Shown in pieces: positions 1-8,467 of a stretch of 64,000 nucleotides of DNA (position 1 is its first letter; the number at the start of each line of letters is the position of its first letter). The stretch comes from Phytomonospora endophytica (lineage in GTDB: Bacteria > Actinomycetota > Actinomycetes > Mycobacteriales > Micromonosporaceae): the NCBI RefSeq assembly GCF_014202425.1, contig NZ_JACHGT010000002.1, positions 1 to 64,000 on the forward strand. The letters run 5' to 3'. Below the pieces are notes generated by a model. It did not search any database. It was not told where the DNA came from and was given only the letters and a program-made list of their open reading frames with translations. The position numbers and the translations under genes are program-made.

Positions 1-292
1 CCCGCAAAGGGGCTTCGCCCCCTTGACCCCCGGCCTCGCTCGGGAGACTGGGGGTGCCTTAGCGGTCTTTGGTTGGGTGGCCGGGGTTGTGGGGCCGGGG
101 TGGTTTGGCGTTGCGTGTCTCCGTCTTTTTCGGCCCTTTCAAGGGCACATGAAGAACCTGGGGCCGTCAAGGGAAAGAGCGCCCTTGACAGCCCCAGAAC
201 CTTCATGTCGTCCAATCAACGGCCGAAGCGACGGAGACACAGGTAGACGCCCTGGGGTGTGTCGCGCTGCGCGCGACCCCAGGGGGCCTGTC
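1..292. repeat. Left copy of a ~290 bp inverted repeat flanking ESX locus A
   Basis: The segment matches, in reverse complement, 22101-22385. Shared blocks include a GTGTCTCCGTC stretch, a GGTAGACGCC stretch and a GTCGCGCTGCGCGCGAC palindrome. Its core is a hairpin at 147-208, with arms 158-173 and 182-197 extended by ACATGAAG / CTTCATGT. The copy probably continues left of the window, because the match is still running at base 1. There is no coding potential I trust and no transposase. Confidence 0.75.
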
Positions 293-847
293 CCCGAAAG
301 TCACGGTCGTGTGGTGGGTATGGCTTCCCGGCGAACCCGGGAACACACCGCGAGATCAACACCACCCCCACGCGCCCTAGCCCGGGAGAGGCGGGGGAGG
401 TGGGAGAGGCGGGGAAGGCGGGCGTGGTCTCGGTCGGCGACACGGCACACGGCGAACGCGGGTGTGCAGCGACTGCCGGAAGCAGCTGGAGCAAACGCGC
501 GTACCGAGGCAGGAGCGGCTGCGGCTCGGGAGCGGGCGCAAGTGTGGAAGCGGAGCAGACACGAAAAGCGCCAACAGGTGCGGCCACGCGCGCAGACCCA
601 GCCAAACCCCCACCCAAGAAGCGACGCACGCACATCCGGTCGCGAAACCCGCACACACGCCTCAACTACCCGCACCTCCCGTGGCGGAGGGGCGGAGGGG
701 CGGGGGTGCAGCGGCGGAGGGACGAGATGCCAGTGGCGCTGCCCCGGCGCTGATGGCGGGTCGGCGGCTACTGCTGCGGCGAGCGGCAGAGCGGCCGGGC
801 TACGGCATTCCCCACCCCACCGAGACCGCTCCAACCCCCACCCACGC
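293..847. other. Gene-free GC-rich stretch
   Basis: Open frames exist on both strands but they are arginine/proline/alanine-rich, overlap one another and lack ribosome binding sites, as expected by chance at this GC content. I see no conserved protein motif, tRNA fold or promoter I can support. Confidence 0.5.
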
Positions 848-879
848 AAAAGCCCGGCCCACAAGTGAGCCGGGCTTCC
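848..879 (-). terminator. Rho-independent terminator after the proline-rich locus A gene
   Basis: Arms AAGCCCGGC (850-858) and GCCGGGCTT (869-877) pair perfectly around a 10-base loop. Read on the minus strand the stem ends in TTTT. It lies 17 bases past the stop of the gene ending at 894, so it closes the minus-strand operon 7247-894. Confidence 0.75.
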
Positions 880-893
880 GCACGTCCAGAACC

Positions 894-2525
894 TCAGTAC
901 CCCCGGTGCGGGTTCCCGAACAGCCTCGTCTCGTGCGACGTCGGTGTCGACCACACGAAGCGTTCGGGCACTCCGTCGCGGACGACGGCGACCATGTCGT
1001 CGTACATCATCTGCAGGAGCCTGAGGTTGTCGGTATTGACTCGCAGCGACGTGGTCGCTGCGGGGGCCTCGTCGGGGTGCAGCCTTTGCAGGATGCTCAG
1101 GTGGGCGTCTTCGACCGCCTGTGACCCGTAGACGGTGAGCCTGGGCAGCACCGTCAGCTGTGTGCGCCAGGGGCCGAGTACCGGGGTCGTCGCTGTGCCG
1201 TGGTCGCCGACGTCGTAGACGTAGAGCGCGGGCGAGTGCGGGTTCGCGTCGACGGTGACGGGCCTGTCGCCGGCGAGGACGGCGAGCCTGTCGTCGCGTC
1301 CGGTGGCGGCGCGTCCCAGTCCTTCCCATTCGCGGGGGCGGACGGTGCAGACCGCGACGCGGGCGCCCAGGGCGAGCGCGCGGAAGACCACGATCTTCGC
1401 CGCCCAGAGGCCTCCGACGAGTGCCGCGCGGGTCGGTTCGGGCCGGAACATGGGGACGACGACGGGTTTGCGTTCGGCGTCGCGCCCTATGACGAGTCCG
1501 GCGGGGGGTGCGGGGGTGGCGAGGAGTTCGAGTGCTCGGGGGGTCGCGATGTGACGGCCCGCGCCGAGGGGGTCGATGGTCCTGCCGTCGGGTCCTTCGA
1601 CGACTTCGGTGGCGGCGGCGGGGCCGCCCTGGCCTCCGTAGACGGTCCCGACCCGGCTGGCGGACTTGGGTCCGAAGATGCCCGGTGAGAACTGGCTGGA
1701 TCCGCCGGAGACGGGTGCGCCGGAGATGGGCGGTCCGGAGACCGGCATGCCCGAGATCGGTCCGGAGACGGGCCCGGACATGCCGGACATGAGTCCGGAG
1801 GGGGGTCCCGAGATCGGTCCTGAGATGGGGCCCGACATGGGCGCGGCGGAGATGGGCGGTCCGGAGACCGGCATGCTCGGGGGCCCGGACACGGGCATGC
1901 TCGGCGGCGCCGAGATCGGCACCGACGGCGGTTGTGGCGGCCTGGGCGGCGCGACGGGGACCGAGGGCGTGGGGGGCGCGAGGGCGTCCATGCGTCCGCT
2001 GATGGTCCCCGACATGGGGTCGGGCCGGTAGGGCGCCGGCGGCGCCGACTGCGGCGCGGGCGGTCCCGATTGAGGCGCGGGCGGCATCGGCACGCTGGCG
2101 CGTCCTGGCGCGCCCGTGGCCGTCCGGCCCGTCGGCGGGTTCACCGGGGGCTGAGGCGGCTGCTGAGCGGGCTGCGGGGGCACCGGGCGCGCGGTGCCGT
2201 ACACCGACGCGCTCGCGCGGCCGGTCGTCGGCGGGTTCGGGTTCGCCGGGGGCGGCTGGCTGCTGGTCGGCATGTCACCGCCGGGCGGCGGTACGGGCCG
2301 GGCGCTGCCGTAGACCGAGGCGCTGGCGCGTCCGGTCGTCGGGGGCGGCGGGGCCTGTCCGGCCGGGGGCGGCTGGATGAGGCCGGGCACGGAGGCCTTC
2401 CCGGAGGTGGGACGGCGGGGCTGGTCGCCTTCCTCGGGCCGCTCCTCCTCGGCGGGGGGCGGTACGTAGCGCTGGCCGGGGTACTGCGGCGGCTGCTGCT
2501 GGTACGGGCCGTTGGGGTCGCTCAT
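894..2525 (-). CDS. Proline/glycine-rich ESX-associated protein with degenerate NTPase-like C-terminus
   Basis: A 543-residue protein. Residues 1 to about 330 are low-complexity: near-repeats of PTTGRASASVYG, then many copies of SGP-P/I-x-SG-type units. The last ~210 residues are ordered and contain an ALVGGLWAAKIVVFRAL stretch and an ALYVYDVGD strand. This looks like a Rossmann or P-loop-like fold that lacks a GKS/T motif; that reading is my inference. The ATG start follows a strong GGAGGAGG and overlaps the eccE stop by four bases (ATGA), so the two are translationally coupled. It is last in the operon small protein-substrate-mycP-eccE. A cytosolic accessory role for the locus A channel is likely from context, but no named family is recognised. 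Confidence 0.75.
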   Translation of the reverse strand: MSDPNGPYQQQPPQYPGQRYVPPPAEEERPEEGDQPRRPTSGKASVPGLIQPPPAGQAPPPPTTGRASASVYGSARPVPPPGGDMPTSSQPPPANPNPPTTGRASASVYGTARPVPPQPAQQPPQPPVNPPTGRTATGAPGRASVPMPPAPQSGPPAPQSAPPAPYRPDPMSGTISGRMDALAPPTPSVPVAPPRPPQPPSVPISAPPSMPVSGPPSMPVSGPPISAAPMSGPISGPISGPPSGLMSGMSGPVSGPISGMPVSGPPISGAPVSGGSSQFSPGIFGPKSASRVGTVYGGQGGPAAATEVVEGPDGRTIDPLGAGRHIATPRALELLATPAPPAGLVIGRDAERKPVVVPMFRPEPTRAALVGGLWAAKIVVFRALALGARVAVCTVRPREWEGLGRAATGRDDRLAVLAGDRPVTVDANPHSPALYVYDVGDHGTATTPVLGPWRTQLTVLPRLTVYGSQAVEDAHLSILQRLHPDEAPAATTSLRVNTDNLRLLQMMYDDMVAVVRDGVPERFVWSTPTSHETRLFGNPHRGY

Positions 2526-3766
2526 CGGGGACCTCCTCCAGTGGGGGCCGAGGCGTAGGCGGCGGGGCCGTGTTCGCCGTCGAGCCGCGACAGGCGCGTC
2601 CCGACCTGGGCGGCGGCGTCGCGGAGGCGGCCGCAGACCATCGCGGAGGTGTTCGGGTCGCACGACAGGCGGACGAGTCCGCGCACCTCGATGCGGCGCT
2701 CCAGGGGGGCGCCGTCGGGGGCCCGGCGGGAGACCGGGCCGGGCGAGATGGTCACCGACACCGTGGTGAAGGCGGCGGGGACGGCGGCGACCTCGTCGAG
2801 GACGCGCGGGAGGGTGGCCATGTCGCTGGGCCAGCTGCGGATCCGGTGCGTGATGTGCTCCAGGCCGCCGGCCTGCCAGGACTTCCACGTCTCGTTGGTG
2901 CGCGGGTTGGCCGTGGGGCTGACGGTGGTCAGCGCGAGCGACTGCTTGAGGGCGGCGCGGAGGCCGTCGTCGTCGAGGACCCGGTGGGTCACGCCGGCGT
3001 TGCGCAGTGCCTTCCCGATGCGGCTGACGGTCACGGCGAGGGACTTGTGCACGCCCTCGACGCCGCCACCGCGGTTGACGGCCGCGTCGGCGGCGTCGCC
3101 CAGGTCGAGACGGACGGCCAGCCAGCTCGTCTGGTGCACGACGGCGGCGGTGCCGCCGAGGAGCTCCTGGTAGGACTGGGCGGCCGGGCTGCCCTGGATG
3201 GCGACGCCGACGGGGACGGTGTGCGCGATGACCTGGATCGCCGACACGGGCGCGCCCGCCTCGGTGAACAGGCGCGTGAGCCGCTCGAAGGGCACCGGCG
3301 CGCCGATCCCGTCGGGGCCGCCCATGGCGAGCGCGGCGAACCAGCCGGCGCCGTCGCGGGCGACGCCGATGATGGCGTCGCGGTCCTCCACCCGGCTGAT
3401 GGAGATGTCCGGGGAGAGCTGTTCGAGGAGGTTGTCGTCGCGGACCTGGAGGGACGCCTTGCGGCGGGCCTTGAGGCGGCGCCGCATGGGCACCGACTGG
3501 TAGAGCCACCGTCCACCGCTGGGGATGAAGACCGCGATGAGCAGGAGGAACGCGGCCACCCCGCCACCGATCAGGAACGGCAGGGGTCGGCCGAGGGTGG
3601 CCCCTACCGCCACGGCGGCCAGTTCGATCGCGACCAGCTGGGTGATCGTGAACGGGCCGAGGCGGTTGCGGACCGAGGCGGTGAACGCGATCCGGTTCTC
3701 GCGTTTCGCCGCCCCGCGGATCGTGGCGCTGCCACGGGCGCGCGGTGGCGCCTGCACCATCGTCAT
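2522..3766 (-). CDS. eccE: Type VII secretion membrane protein EccE (locus A)
   Basis: 414 residues. Two hydrophobic helices near residues 40-58 and 63-81 are followed by a basic linker and a large soluble domain, the EccE layout. The soluble part has EccE-type features such as the GGRWLYQSVP stretch after TM2 and a TTVSVTISPGP strand late in the protein. In mycobacteria EccE sits at the periphery of the ESX membrane complex and contacts the mycosin. Here the gene directly follows a mycosin gene and overlaps the next gene by four bases. The ATG start has GGAGG ten bases upstream. It is one of only two EccE genes for three ESX loci in the window. Confidence 0.88.
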   Translation of the reverse strand: MTMVQAPPRARGSATIRGAAKRENRIAFTASVRNRLGPFTITQLVAIELAAVAVGATLGRPLPFLIGGGVAAFLLLIAVFIPSGGRWLYQSVPMRRRLKARRKASLQVRDDNLLEQLSPDISISRVEDRDAIIGVARDGAGWFAALAMGGPDGIGAPVPFERLTRLFTEAGAPVSAIQVIAHTVPVGVAIQGSPAAQSYQELLGGTAAVVHQTSWLAVRLDLGDAADAAVNRGGGVEGVHKSLAVTVSRIGKALRNAGVTHRVLDDDGLRAALKQSLALTTVSPTANPRTNETWKSWQAGGLEHITHRIRSWPSDMATLPRVLDEVAAVPAAFTTVSVTISPGPVSRRAPDGAPLERRIEVRGLVRLSCDPNTSAMVCGRLRDAAAQVGTRLSRLDGEHGPAAYASAPTGGGPR

Positions 3767-3861
3767 GTCTTGCGGCCCTCCTGAAGGGTGGTGTGCGGCG
3801 GGCAGCCTGTTCGTACGAATATGCCCATCCTACGAGTGCCCGCCACTCTCGTGGGACCCCG

Positions 3862-5109
3862 TCACCTCGCGGGCGGCGGGGGTCCTGGTTCGGGTGGCCT
3901 GCGCCAGCTTTCGGGTGCGGCCTGCGGCGGTGGTCCCACCGGCCGGTTTCGCGGTGCGGCGGCGGGTGTCGGGGGCCGTCGCCGGGAGCGGATGAGGAGC
4001 AGTACGCCGACGACGACCACGGCCAGGACGGTGCCGGAGACGATGACGGGGACGAGGTCGCCGGTCCCCGCGCCGTCGTCGCCGGTGGCGGCGACCGCTT
4101 CGGAGGCGGTGTCGTCGGTGGGCGCGGGGTCTTCGTAGTAGTCGACGTCGGCGGTGAGGGCGGCCAGGGGGTCGACGATGCCCCAGCCGTATTCGAGGTC
4201 TTCGCCTTCGGTGCCCTTGTCGTCGGCGGTGAGGAGGAGGCGTTCGAGGAGCTGGCGCTGGTTCAGGTTCGGGTACTTCGCCTTGATCAGGGCCATGGTC
4301 CCGGCGACGATCGGCGCGGCGAAGGAGGTCCCGTCGGCGGTCTCGTAGCCGCCGCCGCGCAGTGCGACGCGCATGTCCGTCGCGGGCGCGGAGATCGCCC
4401 AGTTGCCGATGCCGTAGGCGTGTTCGACCGAACCGTCCCAGTACTCCCCTTCGCGGGTGGTCCCGGTGACCGCGACGACGCCGCGGTAGGCGGCCGGGTA
4501 GCCGACGGCCGACCAGGTCTCGTTCGGTTCGTCACCGCGCCGGTTGCCGGCCCCGGCGACGACCACGATGTTCTTCCCGATCGCGTAGTCGACGGCCGCC
4601 TGGCCGCCTTCCTCCGCGCCGGGATCGAACAGGGACAGGGAGATCACGTCGGCGCCGTTGTCGGCGAGCCAGCGGATGCCCTCCTGGATCCGGCCGACCT
4701 CGAACTCGCCGTCGGCGTCGGTGATGCGCACGGAGATGAGCTTCGCGGCGGGGGCGATGCCGAGGATCCCGTCGGTGTCGTCGCCGCCGACGAGGATCGA
4801 CGCCACGCTCGTGCCGTGGTCGTCGGAGGGGGTCAGGCCGTCGCCGCCGGTTCCGGCCAGGTCCGTGCCGGGCAGGACGTTGCCGGCGAGGTCGGGGTGG
4901 GTCGCGTCGACGCCCGAGTCGAGGATGCCGATGGTGATGCCCTCACCCTTGGTGACCTGATGGGCCTCGGCGACCTTGAGGGCGTCGAGGTACCACTGCC
5001 CGTCGCGGTTCTCGTCGGCCGACGCGGTGGCGGGGAAGGAGAGGACACCGGCCGCGCCGATGGCGAAGGCCGTGATCGCGGAGCCGAGCCGGCGGGGAAT
5101 CGTGTTCAC
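3862..5109 (-). CDS. mycP: Mycosin (subtilisin-like ESX protease), Cys-free class, locus A
   Basis: 415 residues. It has a signal peptide (residues 1-31, cleavage near ASA-DE), a subtilase domain with catalytic Asp64 (DSGVD), His98 (HGTS), Asn189 and Ser262 (GTSFAAP), then a transmembrane helix near 350-370 (VIVSGTVLAVVVVGVLLLI) and a proline-rich cytosolic tail. Mycosins are membrane-anchored proteases required for stability of the ESX complex. Unlike the mycosins at 19206, 20555 and 44938, it has no cysteine pair flanking the active-site His and no Arg-rich RRRGW-type tail. It closely resembles the mycosin at 34207. The GTG start is preceded by AAGGAG. It lies between the large substrate gene and eccE. 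Confidence 0.93.
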   Translation of the reverse strand: MNTIPRRLGSAITAFAIGAAGVLSFPATASADENRDGQWYLDALKVAEAHQVTKGEGITIGILDSGVDATHPDLAGNVLPGTDLAGTGGDGLTPSDDHGTSVASILVGGDDTDGILGIAPAAKLISVRITDADGEFEVGRIQEGIRWLADNGADVISLSLFDPGAEEGGQAAVDYAIGKNIVVVAGAGNRRGDEPNETWSAVGYPAAYRGVVAVTGTTREGEYWDGSVEHAYGIGNWAISAPATDMRVALRGGGYETADGTSFAAPIVAGTMALIKAKYPNLNQRQLLERLLLTADDKGTEGEDLEYGWGIVDPLAALTADVDYYEDPAPTDDTASEAVAATGDDGAGTGDLVPVIVSGTVLAVVVVGVLLLIRSRRRPPTPAAAPRNRPVGPPPQAAPESWRRPPEPGPPPPAR

Positions 5110-5212
5110 CGTCGCCGCTCCTTCCCGTGGTAGGACAACGCCCGAAGCCGACGATAGTCGCCGGCCCCGGGCGTGTCACGGGTGACAAACGGACCGTGTC
5201 ACCCGATTGCCG

Positions 5213-6802
5213 TCAATTACGGTCGTCCCGGCCGGAAAGAGCCGGCCCGGACCGATGCTCGCCCTGGTAGGGGAGTTTGGCGGTGAAGACGTCGGGGACT
5301 CCCCCGTCGACGCGGAACAGGTCGTCGTCGAGGGGACCGTCGCCGTACCGCTCCTCCTCTTCCTCGTCCTCCCGCGCCCGCTGGACCTGGCGTGGCGGGA
5401 CGCCGTTGGCCTGGCCGGGGCGGGATCCGCGGATCACGCCGTTCTCCTGGGCCTTGACCGGTTTCGGCGCGGCCGCGCGGACGCCGGGCTGGCCGGCGCC
5501 GCGTCCGGGGGCGGTCGGCTGGCTGCCGCGCTGCCCGATGACGCCGCGGCTTCCCGGCGCTTCCCGCGGCATGGCCGGGTTGCGCGTGCCGGGAGGCGGT
5601 GTGCCGGTCGTCCGCTGGCCGATGACCGGGTTGGTCATCTTGCCGTAGGGGGTGGTCCTGCTGACCGGTGGTCTCGGCGTGCCCGTGCCGGGGGGTCCGC
5701 CGGGCTTCGGTGGGGTGATCGTGCCGGGCGGCCGTGGCGTCACCGGAGGTCTCGGCGTCACGGGTGGCCTGGCGACCGGGGGTTTCGGGGTCACCGGTGG
5801 TCGCGTGACCGGCGGCTTCGGCGGAGTCACCGGGGGCCGCGACACCGGGGGTTTCGGCACGTACGGCGGAGTCACCGGAGGTGGCGGAAGCGGTGGCGTG
5901 ACCGGCGGTGTGACCGGCGGGGTCACCGGGGGCGGCGCGACCGGTGGGGTCACCGGAGGCGGCACCGGCGGGAACTCCAGGCGCGGGTCGTTCGGCGGCG
6001 GCACCGGTGGCGGTGTCGGCGGAGGTGTGGGGGGCGGTGGAGTCGGTGGCGGGGTCGGGGGCGGCTGGGTGGGGGGCGGCGTCGGAGGCGGGGTGGGCGG
6101 CGGAGGCGTCGGTGTCGGCGGTCCGCCCGGTTCCGGCGTGCTCGGCAGCCTGTTGCGGCTGCCGCCGAGGTTGTTGTTCTCGTTGTTGGTGGTGTACTCG
6201 TCCCACTCGCCGGGGTCGGCGACCGCGCCGGGATCGTTGAGGGGTTCGAAGTCCGGCGGGTAGAAGATCTTCTGCATGTACGCCGTGTGGGCTTCCGTCG
6301 AGGCGCTGTCCATCTCGGTGCGCGCCTCACGGTCGAACGGCGCCCGGACGTCGTCGGCCTTCGGCTTGGCCGGGTTCTCCCACAGGTCGGAGAGGTCGAG
6401 CAGGCTGAAGTTCTCGTCGTCTTCTTTCTTGGCCTTGTCGTAGTCGTCGTTCGCCTTGCCCATCGCGGTCTGGAAGCGACCCTCGATGTCCTTGACCTTG
6501 TCCTGTGCGGTCTTGGTCCGTTCGGCGATCGCCGCCCAGCCCTGAGCGTTGCCGTCGGCCGTCTTGGCGGCGTCCTCAAGGGTCTTGCGCATGCTCGCGA
6601 CCTCGCCGAAGAAGACCTCGGCCGCGGGTCCGCTCCAGGACTGCTGGATCGCCGGGAGACGTCCGTCGAAACGAGTGAGCTGGTCGTCGAAGAACTTCTT
6701 CATCTCCTGCCAGCCCGCGACCTGCTGCTGCATGGCGGCCGGGTCGTCGGCGTGGACGATCTCATTGATCTCGGTCAGGTTGTACTTCTCGAAATCTCCC
6801 AT
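5213..6802 (-). CDS. Large WXG-type, proline-rich candidate T7SS substrate (locus A)
   Basis: 529 residues. The helical N-terminal ~190 residues carry a WSG turn at 56-58 and long amphipathic helices, as in large WXG100-superfamily/ESX substrates. Residues about 225-400 are an extreme proline-threonine tract (runs of PPTPPP and PPVTPP). The C-terminus is acidic (DEEEEERYGDGPLDDDLF) and ends in a polar tail. No catalytic domain is visible. It sits 10 bases downstream of the small helical gene (6813-7247), the pairing seen four more times in the window. The acidic end may be a diverged form of the TWLTEDE C-terminal motif of the other four. RBS GAGAGGCGG. Secretion by the neighbouring ESX machinery is inference. 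Confidence 0.8.
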   Translation of the reverse strand: MGDFEKYNLTEINEIVHADDPAAMQQQVAGWQEMKKFFDDQLTRFDGRLPAIQQSWSGPAAEVFFGEVASMRKTLEDAAKTADGNAQGWAAIAERTKTAQDKVKDIEGRFQTAMGKANDDYDKAKKEDDENFSLLDLSDLWENPAKPKADDVRAPFDREARTEMDSASTEAHTAYMQKIFYPPDFEPLNDPGAVADPGEWDEYTTNNENNNLGGSRNRLPSTPEPGGPPTPTPPPPTPPPTPPPTQPPPTPPPTPPPPTPPPTPPPVPPPNDPRLEFPPVPPPVTPPVAPPPVTPPVTPPVTPPLPPPPVTPPYVPKPPVSRPPVTPPKPPVTRPPVTPKPPVARPPVTPRPPVTPRPPGTITPPKPGGPPGTGTPRPPVSRTTPYGKMTNPVIGQRTTGTPPPGTRNPAMPREAPGSRGVIGQRGSQPTAPGRGAGQPGVRAAAPKPVKAQENGVIRGSRPGQANGVPPRQVQRAREDEEEEERYGDGPLDDDLFRVDGGVPDVFTAKLPYQGEHRSGPALSGRDDRN

Positions 6803-6812
6803 GGCCGCCTCT

Positions 6813-7247
6813 CTAATCCGGCATCATCGCGCGACGGGGAGCGAGGGGAAGATCTTTGGGAATGTTGAGTTTCTCGCGGATCTCCTCTTCGGTCGCCCGA
6901 TTGAGATCATCGGTCGACCGGTACTCGGCGGCCACCTTCATCGCGATGTTCGACAGGGCCGTCATTCCCTGCATGAACGCGATCATGAGTTGCGTGCCCT
7001 GCTGCATCGCGCCGGTGTGGTAATTGGAGATGAGCTGAGCGGGCTCGTTGCGGGGATCGGCCCCGAAGGGCTGGCCCTCCACGTACAGGCCGGACGGGTG
7101 GACGTTGGGGTTCTTGAGTTGACTGTTCACGTTCACGACGGCGTCGGAGAGGTTGGTCTCTACCTCCGCTCTGAGCGCGAGCGCGAAAGATCGCATGGAA
7201 TACACATCGACTTCGACCGGTTTGAAGCCGGGACCGGGCTCGGTCAT
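6813..7247 (-). CDS. Small helical ESX-associated protein, partner of the large substrate (locus A)
   Basis: 144 residues, all-helical by pattern. Residues ~60-118 (FGADPRN ... AAEYRS) resemble in layout the small proteins at 24367, 37255 and 57357: a hydrophobic F/G step, a Y-rich helix, then a helix ending in an aromatic-containing (D/E/N)Y motif and a polar tail. It starts the minus-strand operon, with an ideal GGGAGGT seven bases before ATG. It is probably a partner or chaperone that heterodimerises with the following large protein, as PE does with PPE or EsxB with EsxA. That is inferred from gene pairing and size, not from a recognised domain. Confidence 0.75.
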   Translation of the reverse strand: MTEPGPGFKPVEVDVYSMRSFALALRAEVETNLSDAVVNVNSQLKNPNVHPSGLYVEGQPFGADPRNEPAQLISNYHTGAMQQGTQLMIAFMQGMTALSNIAMKVAAEYRSTDDLNRATEEEIREKLNIPKDLPLAPRRAMMPD

Positions 7248-7390
7248 GATCTACCTCCCCCATGTGCGGGCGCCTACATGGTGCGATGAGCGTACCGATC
7301 GGGTGCAACCCTCGCCACCATTCGGTTGAGCCCATTCGGAAGCAAAAGCCGCGTCGCCACCAATACGCACTCCAGTCGTTACATTCCGTG

Positions 7391-7948
7391 ATGACAATGC
7401 ATGGGGATAAGGGCGGCCGGTCGGCCGGGACACCGCGTTTCGGGGAGCGGCGCCGCTCCTATGAGCTGGCGGCGTCGGCGCGCGGCCGCAGGCGACGGCG
7501 CATCGGGCGGCTGTGCATGCGGATCGTGGTGCCGGTACTGCTCGCGGCTCTCGTCGTGGGGCTGGTGTTGCTGGCGTACGCGACCCTCGGGGGCGCACCG
7601 GCGAGCTACGAGTCGCCGTACCGGTGGCCGGGTGAGGCCGTGTTCCTCGCCGGAGGCCCGATCGGGAGCGGCGACGCGAACTACTCCGAGTGCCTGGTGC
7701 GGCCCGACGACGGCGAGGTCCGGACCGTGGCCGTGCCTTCGGGCGGTGTGCGGCTCGATCCGTGGTTCGCGGGGGCGGCGACGATCCTGTGTGGACGGTC
7801 GGTATCGGTGACCTCGGGGCCGCAGCTTCCGCTGTACCCCTTCGCGCTGAGCCGTCCGCTGCTGGTCGGGCTGGGCGTCGCGGTGGTCGTGGTGGGCTGG
7901 TCGGGTTACCGGCTCACGACGGCTCGGCCAGGAGCGCCGCGCCGGTGA
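7391..7948 (+). CDS. Small two-helix membrane protein, function unknown
   Basis: 185 residues from the ATG at 7391. An upstream in-frame ATG at 7262 would add 43 residues of poor coding quality, so I prefer the later start, although no clear RBS decides it. A basic stretch (ARGRRRRR) is followed by a TM helix (VVPVLLAALVVGLVLLAYA), an extracytoplasmic loop of about 95 residues with two cysteines (SECLV, ILCGR) that could form a disulfide, a second TM helix (LLVGLGVAVVVVGWSGY) and a short tail. It is the only plus-strand gene between two minus-strand ESX blocks. No family recognised. Confidence 0.6.
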   Translation: MTMHGDKGGRSAGTPRFGERRRSYELAASARGRRRRRIGRLCMRIVVPVLLAALVVGLVLLAYATLGGAPASYESPYRWPGEAVFLAGGPIGSGDANYSECLVRPDDGEVRTVAVPSGGVRLDPWFAGAATILCGRSVSVTSGPQLPLYPFALSRPLLVGLGVAVVVVGWSGYRLTTARPGAPRR

Positions 7949-7990
7949 CCAGGGCGAGTCCGGTCGCGCCCTGGTCTCGGGCGCGACCGG
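7947..7990. terminator. Two overlapping, mutually exclusive hairpins between convergent genes
   Basis: GACCAGGGCG (7947-7956) can pair with CGCCCTGGTC (7967-7976). Alternatively CCGGTCGCGCCC (7960-7971) pairs perfectly with GGGCGCGACCGG (7979-7990) around a 7-base loop. The structures compete and sit exactly between a plus-strand stop (7948) and a minus-strand stop (8000). A bidirectional terminator is likely. There is no T-run on either side. Confidence 0.5.
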
Positions 7991-7999
7991 AGCGGCCGT

Positions 8000-8455
8000 C
8001 TACTCCGCTTTCGCGGTCAGCGCCGTCATCGACGCCGTGATCCACAGGTTGTACTGACCGCCCTGCTTCAGCGACAGGTGACAGCGGTCGGCCGGATGTT
8101 CGACGTGCACGGCACGGAACCCCGGCGGCTGCGGGTCGTCACCCTCGGCGGTGTCGGACACCAGGACGTAGCCGCGCTGTGTCCAGAACTCCTTGAGAAC
8201 GGCGAAGTAGCGCTCGTTGCGGGCGCTCGGGATCTCGTCGTCGCGCAAGTCCTCAAGGGTGTAGGAGACCTCGACGTTGGAGAGCTCGCCGGTGCCCATG
8301 CCGCCGGCGTCGTAGGCGATCGCGTTGCGGATGCCGGGTTCCAGCCGCACCGGATCGGACAGCGCCACGATCGCCTCGCCGATGTGCTCGTCGGCGCGGG
8401 CGTAGGCGTTCTGCTCGCTCGGGATCGGCTGCGAGGGAGGGGATGCGGTGGTCAT
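8000..8455 (-). CDS. Small protein downstream of the WXG-hydrolase, possible immunity or partner protein
   Basis: 151 residues, no signal peptide or TM helix. A mixed alpha/beta pattern ends in alternating strands (GYVLVSDTA, FRAVHVEHP, CHLSLKQGGQYNLWITASM). The gene follows the DUF1023-type hydrolase by 12 bases on the same strand, with GAGGA before ATG, so they are one transcript. The position directly after a candidate secreted enzyme fits a cognate immunity protein or accessory factor. The sequence itself matches no family I can name, so function stays open. Confidence 0.75.
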   Translation of the reverse strand: MTTASPPSQPIPSEQNAYARADEHIGEAIVALSDPVRLEPGIRNAIAYDAGGMGTGELSNVEVSYTLEDLRDDEIPSARNERYFAVLKEFWTQRGYVLVSDTAEGDDPQPPGFRAVHVEHPADRCHLSLKQGGQYNLWITASMTALTAKAE

Positions 8456-8467
8456 GGGTCCTCTTCG

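Noticed and set aside
23-868. Long open frame on the plus strand inside the left repeat region
   Set aside because: The translation is Arg/Pro/Ala-rich with no domain, overlaps other frames on both strands, lacks a ribosome binding site and runs through the repeat hairpin and a terminator.
894-3509. Single 871-residue frame covering eccE in another frame plus the proline-rich gene
   Set aside because: Only the part from the ATG at 2525, with its strong GGAGGAGG and the four-base overlap with eccE, is coding; the upstream part is an alternate-frame shadow of eccE.
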